Assembly: GCA_001692895.1 (NCBI GenBank)
Contig: KV748235.1
Location: 992,001 to 1,056,000, forward strand
Length of the DNA: 64,000 nt
Direction: 5' to 3'
DNA from: Cenococcum geophilum 1.58
Lineage: Eukaryota; Ascomycota; Dothideomycetes; Gloniales; Gloniaceae
Part shown: positions 55,525 through 64,000 of the stretch, one piece after another
How positions within the stretch are numbered: the stretch's first letter is position 1
Layout: each line of letters starts with the position of its first letter
Position numbers and translations under genes: made by a program
Notes under the pieces: generated by a model
The model's input: the letters and a program-made list of their open reading frames with translations, nothing else
The model's database searches: none
Told to the model about the DNA's origin: nothing

Positions 55525-58500
55525 GTAATAAATGCCCTAAAAAAGAAGACACCCTAACGCCTAACGCTCCTCTAACTTCTCTAAAGCTGCCTATACTCCC
55601 TCCTTAATTATTGCCTCCACTTCTTCCGCATTATCCCTATCCGTAATACCTTCTACTTTAAGTTCTATACTTATATCCTCTTATATATTAACAGCATTAG
55701 CCTAGAGGCTTAAAGACACTCTTTCCTAAGCAGTAGCTGTTTTTGCTTAGATCGTCTTTTACGTAGGAGATTATAGAACGCTAGAATTAATTACCTACTC
55801 TCCTGAAGTAATACCCCTTTCCAAAATTAGTAAAGGCGTTAGGCGGTATAATGCTGTTGGTTTATTAGTGTCTTCTAAGGTACTAATAACCGTTAATAAT
55901 TGTTTAGGGGCAGCATCCTAGAGGCCATTTCCCTTAGGCTTACTTAGATCCTTTAGTTTATAGTTAATCTCCATAAGCACTACTTTATCATTAAAGATAT
56001 TAGGACTAAGGTTTAGAGCGGTAATCCTAGCGCCTTAAGGTATAATAGCCTTATCCTTGCCTTTAGTATAGCCTTCAGAACTATACTTAGTTAATAGGGG
56101 AGTGCTAAAAGTTATACCCTTATTTTCTAGATCTAAACTTAGGTCTTTAGGGTATTCTAAGTCATCTATAGGACGCCTATAGCCTTATTCTTTTACCAAA
56201 AAGTAAGACCTTACCCTAAATACCTCTTATTTAAATTCCTTAAGCTTTTTAAAACTGTTACGAACAGCCTTAGTAATACACGCCCTATATCTTTCCTAAA
56301 ATGCTTTATATTTATTATTTAAGGTAGGATCTAGAATTACCCGCTATTCTACCCTTACTTAAGAATTATCCTATAAAAGTCTTTTAACCAAAGCATTTAA
56401 AAGGGCACTTTTTGCCTGCAATTATATATAGGCCGGGAATTTATATAGAGGAATACTAGTAATAGGTTTGCTAGTAGGAGTTAATACTAGGGGAAGACTA
56501 GTTAAATTTATCTATATAACCTCCTACTAGCTCTTAAGCCTAGGGATTTCTAATTTCCTAGTGTTTAGTAGGATTGCGATTAAGTCTAGAGTAATAATTA
56601 AGCGGCTTAATGTTGCTTAAGATGCTCCTTATATAATAGTAGCTTTTATAAACCGTACTTCTCCAGTTTTTAACGCAATAGGTATCTAGTTAAGCTCAAA
56701 TTTTTTAGCATTAGCCTTAGTCCAGGCCGTCTCTATATTCTTAATACACCCCCTACTATTAAGTTCTCCGCGCTCTTAAAGTAAATCTACCTATTTTGGT
56801 ATATACTAATATATTCTAGGTAGGAGTTCTATATAAGACTAACTCCCCTCCTTAATTAAGGAAACATAAGAATAAAGCCAGCTGTCTCTAGAATTTGGCC
56901 CTCCTTCGCGTACCTAAAGAAGATCAATTTCCAAGTTTTACTTTTTAGGAAGATGGCCATTAAGAAACCGGAGCGCGTAGCTTAGATATGCAATAAAATA
57001 AGTAGCATTATTAGTGCGTAAAGCTATAGTATATCTATAGTGCTCTAGATCTATACAAACCACCTATTATAATAAGGAATGATATATAGTCTAGAGGATA
57101 CCATCTTTCTCTTCCCTAGCAGTCTTTCGTAAATGGTACGTATATATATTAAACTCTTCCTTAAAAATGCCTAGAATTCCAACGTCTTTCTACTATTTAA
57201 ATAAATCGGTATAGTGGATTCTAAGTAAGTCCTATTTAAGTTCCCCTTTTAAGCCTAATATAAGCTTTTTTAATCCCACGTAGTTAACCAGATAATTGCT
57301 AGGCTGTATAATAGAATATACGTAAATTCCAAGGTTATCGTTTGTATACTCTAGGCAACTATTCTTTTTAAACTAGAAATAGGAGCTTTTAGCCGTCCGG
57401 AGAATGTTAATAGTATTATAATTCTTAGAGACTAAGCAGATTCGTAAATATAAATTAGTAGAAGAAATGCTAGCATCTAATCCTAATAACCCTACTATTT
57501 TCTAAAGATGTATTTGGTATAACGCGCGGACTTCTGTTCCATTTCCCTACTAGGCCGTAATAAATTAGTGCAAGATAGAAAAGATACCGTCTTTTAGCTC
57601 TTTCTTGGAATTAAGGGCCTTAATTAATTCAGCTAGCGTTTTAGAATAACACAAGTATTTTATTTTCCGCTTTAGCTATACTTTCCCAACGATCACCTCT
57701 TCTTTAGTAATTATTACTGCTTTTCCCTTCTACCTATTAGCTCTATCAGAAGCTAGAGGTTCCGCAGGTCCTATCTTTAGCTTCTTTCTTAGGGATTTCT
57801 TAAAAGCTTTCCTAGCCCTACGTTTCTATAGGGAGCTGGCGACAAAGTTATCCTCTAAAGACGTAGATTTATTAGATTCGGAGTTTTCTCCTTACGCTTT
57901 AGGTACCTTGCCTCTAAACAGAAATAAGCTACACAGCATTCTTACGTTTAAGCCTTTAACCTCCTTAAAAGGTAACAGTAGAGGCGCCGGAGTAACTGGC
58001 TCTAGTGTAGATTCCTTTTTAGTTTTAATAGTTAAGGCTAGCACTAAAAGCTTATAGCCCTAGCTTAGATAATAAACGAGCTTTTATTTCTTAATTAACT
58101 CCTTATTAACTACCGATCTAAATTTATAGGCGGTGAGAAAGTCTAAGGGTATTAGGTATAGGGTCCTTAAGATCTTAGCCTTTAAGAGTTCTAGGCGGCT
58201 TAGTATTGCATTATTAATTATTTCTAACGTATCTTTCCTAGAGATCTGACTTTTTTTTACCTAATTAATAAAGATATAGATGCTTTTTAGTACGTAATAT
58301 GTATAGAAGAGCTTATAGGGACCTTCTAAAAGTTCCTCTTCCCACTCCTTCTTAATTGTATTTCGCACCGCCTTAATCTTATTAATCTTATAGGTAATCT
58401 TAGAGAGCTTTCTAATATCCGTAAAGGCGTTTTCCTAATCTTTATTTCCTAAATTTCCCTTAAGCTTATTATCCTTCTTAATCTTAACTATTGTATTTTT

Positions 58501-58743
58501 TGTAGCCTTAACTATATTATACTCCTGGTTTATAATAGCCTATATTAAACCATAATAGATATTTACGCGCTAATTAACTAGGTGGCTTTAGGCGGCCCTA
58601 AGGATGACCTCTATTGTTTACGCCTTTTCTTAGTATATAAGGGCTATTAACTAGATAGTAAGAGGTAGAGGCGCGGGAGGTAGAGGTATAGGAGGTAGAG
58701 GTGGCGGCTTTCCTTTTAAGCGGAGTTCTATAGTTCTAGACAT
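55525..58743 (-). pseudogene. ORF-B copy 1' (duplicate)
   Basis: ATG 58,743. Collinear with ORF-B copy 1 and more similar to it than to copy 2. The unit boundary is at about 55,228. The sequence gives KKLKIGPAEPLASD and VKYLCYSK-type text in the middle. Differences from copy 1 are almost all transitions. Confidence 0.6.
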
Positions 58744-58956
58744 TTTTATAGTAATATTTTATATACGTAACGGGCGTATAGGTGGTATTTTAAGATAAGA
58801 GTTATAATAGTGTCTTCTTAATATAAGAGAAAAGTAAATAGGCGCGTATAACTAAATAAGATAAAATAATAAGAAATCGAAATAAAGGCCTTGTGGTATT
58901 TTCTAAAAAAAGGTAAATTAAAAAGGACCGTTACGTGAATTATTAATATATTAAGG

Positions 58957-58979
58957 AACTTTAACCAGCAGTTAAAGTT
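58957..58979. repeat. Palindromic motif (duplicate block)
   Basis: AACTTTAACC-3 bp-AGTTAAAGTT, equivalent to 31,072-31,094. Confidence 0.55.
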
Positions 58980-59869
58980 GTCTAATTAGTTAGATTTTCT
59001 TTACCAAAACTTTTCCATAACAATAATATTAGTTAGTACTAAAAATTAACTTTAACCTCTAATATGCTTAACCAAGGTTTTTTAAAGTAAGTAGCTCTTC
59101 TCTTAACTTAAAAGGAAATAAAAATGCTAAATTAAAAATTGCAGAGCGTAAAAATGTAAAATACTTATAAGAGATAGTTACTGGTAATAAGGATAAAAGG
59201 AAGAAGACCACGTATAAAGTTATTCTCTGTAAAAGCAGTTGTTAAGACTAAGGATTTAAAACTAGCTTTAAAGAAGTAAACTCTTTTCCTAATTACTTAT
59301 AGCAGTAAGGTAGGAGTATAGTAAAAGACTCTTAGTCTCTAAGAGTGCTAGCCATTATAGTGCCGAGTATTTCTTAAATAAGCCTTACTTATAATTACTT
59401 TACGCGTTTATTATAAAGATAAAAAGAAAACAGAGAAAGAGTTACTACTTATAGTAATAGGTGTCCTAAGTAACGGCTTGCCTATAAAAGGATCTTTATA
59501 AAAAACCGTCTCTTAGTAGAGCTATAATTCTTAAGACGTAATAAGATTATAATGTAATTAGAAGGGAGGAACGTATATAAAGGATAGGTAGAATTAACTA
59601 TAACTGTGACGTAATTTCGGTTAATTACCGTTTATAAAGGCTTTCTCTCTTACTTCTTTCCTTCTGCTTTCTTTCCTTAGAAGGGTTTAATTAAGCTTGG
59701 CTTATATAATCCTTATACTAATAGAGTAGTACGGCGCTATACCGGTGTAGCAGGAAACTAGCTATTTGTCTTTTAGGAAGCTTAAAGGAACTCTTTTAAT
59801 AAGTAGTGGCGATTAAGTTGCTTAAATAAGAGGGCAGGAGGACTTTTATAGACGAGAACTTAGCTAATT

Positions 59870-60365
59870 CTTCCTAGAGATTACCTTTTCTCTACCTACG
59901 CTACGGCCTCCTCCTTAGGTGCCTCCTNTTNTANNGGGACCTNTTNTATATTACNTTNCTTTTATTTATACGGCCTTNTNGTNTAACTTCCTTAAGATCT
60001 TATATAAGGAACCGTTTTAACCTATTCCTATATAGATTGCCTCTTATTTTAGTACTATTAAGTTTATAAAACCCTTTTTCTAATACTATTTTAATCCGGA
60101 AGGGACCCTGCTATTTTAGCTATAGCTTTTACCACCGCGATATATCTTTTGCCTTCTTTATATCCTATATTAGCATAAGCCCCCTAAACTTAAGCTTGCC
60201 CTTATAGGTATTCTCTATTAGCTAGATAATAGCGGCGTATCCTCTCCTAAGCTTCTTTATTATTTATCTCTTGTTACTTAAACTATTTTATTTTTAGAAT
60301 AATTAACTCTTTTATTATCTTTACCTTATTCTATAGGAGTGTCTACTATATAGGAAGGCAGAGCT
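59870..60365 (-). pseudogene. Ty3/gypsy pol 3' fragment, duplicate
   Basis: Collinear with 31,985-32,480, same reading direction and motifs. N run at 59,929-59,984. Confidence 0.65.
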
Positions 60366-60644
60366 ATCTATTAAGGCCTATTCCTAAAGGGTAGCCGTTT
60401 AAGTTAGATATAAGGCTTCCTCTATAGAGGTAGTGGAGGAAGTGGTAGAAGCTATAGTGGAAGCTAAGGAAGAGGAGTAAATTTAAGAATCTCGTTAAGA
60501 ATATTATTAAAGTTAAATTAAGTATCTAATATTTTAATAAGCTTATAGGCAAAGCTGTAGGTTAATTAGATCTAGCTGCTTTTTAAAAGGGAAGGTAATA
60601 TATAGACACTGATTTAATTATAGTAGTAAATAATAGAGAGCTAG

Positions 60645-63600
60645 TGTAGAAGGGCAAAGCCTAACACTAAAAGATAATACTTAATTAAGCATTATAAGGG
60701 GAATGGGACTAGATAAGTTACGCTAAAAAGGTAGAAGAATAACTAGAGGGTAAGTTGGATTTTTTTTAGGATAAGGTTAAAGCCTAGGTTGCTTCTGTAA
60801 TATATATAACCTTAAGCCCCCTATATATAATAAGAAATAAACTAAAATAACTAAGAAGCGTTCTATACTACTATATTACTACCCCTACCTAAAACGTTAT
60901 CCCCTAATGTTTCTTTATAAACCCTATTTAGTAGGTAAGAAACGCTTAAGGATAAAAAAAACAACCTAACACCTAGTACACCTTTAACTCCTCTAAAGCT
61001 GCCTATATCCCTTTCCTATTTATCGCCTCTATTTTATATTATCTACGCCTTCCGCCTTAAGCTCTGCATTTATATTATCCTATATATTAATAACACCAAC
61101 CTAAAGTTTTAAAGACACCTTTTTACGGATAGTATTTATTTCCGCTTGTATTATCTTCTATATAGGAGGTTAGAGAATACTAGAATTAATTATTTATTCT
61201 TCTAAAGTAGTACCCTTTTTTAAAATTAGTAAAGGCGTTAGGCGGTATAATACTGCTAGCTTATTAATATTCTTTAAAACATTAACAAATGCCGGCGAAT
61301 GTTTAGAAGTAGCATTTTGGAAGCCATCTTCTTTAAGCTTATTTATATCCTTTAGCTCCCAGTTAATTTCCATAGGCGCTACCTTATTATTGAATATATT
61401 AGGACTAAGGTTTAGCGCAGCAGTCCTAGCGCCCTAAGGCGTAACAGCCCTAGCCTCGCCTTTAGAATAGCCTTTAGAACCATAATTGGTTAGTGGGGGA
61501 GCGCGAGAAGTTATACTAGCTGGGTCATGTTCGTATTTTAAATCCGAAACCAAGTCTTTAGGATATTCTAGGTTATCTGTAGGACGCTTACGCCCTTATT
61601 CTTTTGCTAAAAAGTAAGACTTTACCCTAAATACCTCTCGCTTAAATTCCTCTAGCTCTCTAAAGCTCTTATAAATAGCCTTAGTAATACGCGTCCTATG
61701 TCTTTCCTAAAATACTTTATATTTATTATTTAATAAAGGATCTAGAATTAACTGTTACTCTCTTCTTACTTAAGGGTTGTCCTATAAAAGTTTCCTAACT
61801 AAAGCATTTAAAATAGCGCTTTTTGCCTACAGCTGTATATAGGCCGGAAACTTATATAGAGGAGCGTTAGAAATAGGTTCGCCAGTAGGGGTTAAAACTG
61901 GGGGAAAAGCGTCTAGATTTATCTATGTAACGGCCTGCTGGCTCTTAAGCCTAGGAATCTCCAATCTCTTAGTATTTAGTAGGATTGCGATTAAGTCTAG
62001 TGTAATAATTAAGTAACTTGATATTGCTTAAGAGGCTCCTTATATAATAGTAGCTTTTGTAAACCGTACTTTACTAGTCCTTAACGTAATAGGCATCTAG
62101 TTAAGCTTAAACTTCTTAGCATTAGCTTTAGTCTAGGCAGTTTCCATATTCTTAATGCGCCCTCTACTATTAAGTTTACCACATTCTTAAAGTAAGCCTA
62201 TCTATTCCGGTATATACTAATGCATACTAGGTAGGAACTCTATATAAGACTAACTCCCCTTATTAATTAAGGAGACACAAGAACGAAGCCAGCTTTCTCT
62301 AGAATTTGGCCCTCCTTTATATACTCGCAGAAGGTTAATTTCCAAGTTCCGCTTTTTAGGGAGATGGCCACTAAGGAATTGGAGCGTATAGCTTAGATAT
62401 ATAATAAAACGAGTAGCGCTATTAGCGCGTAAAGCCACTATATACCGGTAGTACTCTAAATCTATCTAAACTGCCTACTATAGTAGAGAATAGTATATAG
62501 TCCGAAGGATACCGCTATTTTCCTCTCTAGCGGTTTTACGTAAATGATGCGTATATATATTAAACTCCTCTTTAAAAATGTCTAGAATTCTAGTATCTTT
62601 TTACTATTTAAATAAATTAGCCTAGTGGATTCTAAGTAAGTTCCATTCTATTTCCCCTTTTAAGCCTAATATAAGCTTCCTTAACCCTATATAATCTACT
62701 TAATAATTATTAGGTTGTATAGTAGAATAAGCGTAAATCCTAAGACTATTATTTATATGCTTAAGACAACTATCCCTTTTAAACCAAAAATAAGAGCTTT
62801 TGGCTGTCCGGAGAATATTAATAGCATTATAGTTCTTAGAGACTAAGTAAATTTATAAATATAAATTTATAGAAGAAGTACTGGCATCTAGTCCTAGCAA
62901 TCCTGCCATTTTTTAAAGATATATCTGGCATAGCGCGCGGACTTCTATCCCATTTCCTTGCTAGGCTATAATAAACTATCGCAAGATAGAAGAGATACCG
63001 CCTTTTAGTTCTTTCTTTAAATTAAGAGCCTTTATTAATTTAACTGGTGTTTTAGAATGGTATAAGCATTTTATTTTTCGTTTTAGCTGTGGTTTCCTAA
63101 TAATTACCTCTTTATTAGCTTTAGCAATTATAGCTGCTTTTCCCTTTTGTCTGTTAGCTTTACTAGAAGCCAAAGGTTCCGTAGGTCCTATTTTTAACTT
63201 CTTTTTAAGAGATTTCTTAGAAGCTTTTCTAGCCTTGCGTTTCTGCGAGGAGCTAGCAATAAAGATATCCTCTAAAGACGTAAATTTATTAGATTTAGAG
63301 TCCTCTTTATTAGCTTTAGGAACCTTACCTCTAAATAGAAACGTACTATATAGTATCTTTGCGTTTAAGCCTTTAACCTCTTTAAAAGGTACTAATAGAG
63401 GTTCTGGAGTAACTGGCTCTAGTGCAAATCCCTCTCCTCTAGCTTTAATAGTTAAGGCTAGTACTAAAAGCTTATAGCCCTGGCTTAGATAATAGGCGAG
63501 CCTTTATTTCCTAATTAGCTCCTTATTAACTTCTAGTCTAAATTTATAAGCATTAAGGAAATCTAAGGGTATTAGGTATAGAGTCTTTAAGATCCTAGCC

Positions 63601-64000
63601 TTTAAGAGTTCTAGGCGGTTTAGCATTATATTATTAACTATCTTTAATATATTCTCTCTGGCAATCTTGCTTTTTTTAACTTAATTAATAAGGATATAAA
63701 TGCTTTTTAGTATATAATATATATAGAAGAGCTTATAGGGACCTTTTAAAAGTTCCTTTCCCTACTCCTTTTTAACTATATCCCGCACTATTTTAATCTT
63801 ATTAATCTTATAAGTAATCTTAGAAAGCTTCCTAATATCTATAAAGGCATTTTCCTACTCTTTACTTTCTAAGTTTCCTTTAAGCTCTCTATCCTTTTTA
63901 ATCTTAATTATAGCATTTCTTGCAGCCTTAACTATATTATGCTCCTAGTTTAAAATAACCTACGTTAAACTATAATAGATATTTACGCGCTAATTAACTG
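60645..64000 (-). pseudogene. ORF-B copy 2' (partial, runs off the window)
   Basis: Collinear with the second ORF-B unit (32,760 onward). Open stretches at 63,173-62,976 (KAAIIAKANKEVIIRKPQL) and 62,438-62,250 (FLSGHLPKKRNLEINLLRVY) are in one register, showing the long frame is conserved. The start codon would lie just beyond 64,000. Confidence 0.6.

Overview
The window reads as a RIP-degraded (repeat-induced point mutation), AT-rich, transposon-packed block from a filamentous ascomycete (Pezizomycotina). Coding frames of known transposon families can be read for kilobases, but Gln/Trp codons have become TAA/TAG, Asp/Glu have become Asn/Lys and His has become Tyr. These are C-to-T and G-to-A changes in the CpA/TpG context typical of RIP. 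TGA stops are rare and real frameshifts are few. I see no intact protein-coding gene, no tRNA and no rRNA. Several assembly N runs are present (about 19,965-19,996; 41,839-44,418 scattered; 48,332-48,356; 59,929-59,984).

Layout. 1-7.2 kb: fossil genes that do not look like standard transposons. Two unrecognised ORFs lie on + (1085-2041, 2311-3495), a two-exon chromodomain gene lies on - (3874-5096), and further decayed - strand reading with a CxxC motif runs up to about 6.7 kb. A 0.4-kb stretch of ordinary GC (3496-3873) sits between the convergent genes. 7.3-19.0 kb: a nest of insertions. A Ty1/copia element on - is interrupted by a 911-bp insertion with 13-bp target duplications, by a 347-bp TA-flanked MITE, and, inside its own LTR, by a second TA-flanked MITE. 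That MITE is itself split by a complete 6,048-bp copia element on + (216-bp LTRs, 5-bp target duplication). 19.0-22.5 kb: a gypsy RT/RNase H fragment, a gypsy LTR plus gag, and a Tc1/mariner transposase.

23.5-41.7 kb and 50.9-64.0 kb: modules that occur more than once. They are a RecQ-like helicase (+), a large unrecognised ORF of about 1,070 codons (-, called ORF-B here), gypsy pol 3' fragments (-), a DUF6589-type gene (-), and arrays of a 12-bp minisatellite. The block 24,144 to about 36,115 is repeated collinearly at 52,024-64,000, about 27.9 kb away. The DUF6589 5' end and the helicase 5' end lie head to head at two separate loci. This suggests one ancestral mobile or subtelomeric unit carrying a DUF6589 gene, a helicase and perhaps ORF-B; this is the best candidate for an undescribed system here.

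41.7-50.8 kb: Tad/I-like LINE fragments on both strands. One has a 1,483-bp TRIM (short non-autonomous copia-type LTR element) inserted inside its RT domain. About 1.7 kb of unassigned sequence follows, then an assembly gap, then a roughly 1.9-kb tract of a quite different composition (GAT/ATC-rich, few TAG/CTA). That tract contains a giant imperfect inverted repeat centred near 48,983.
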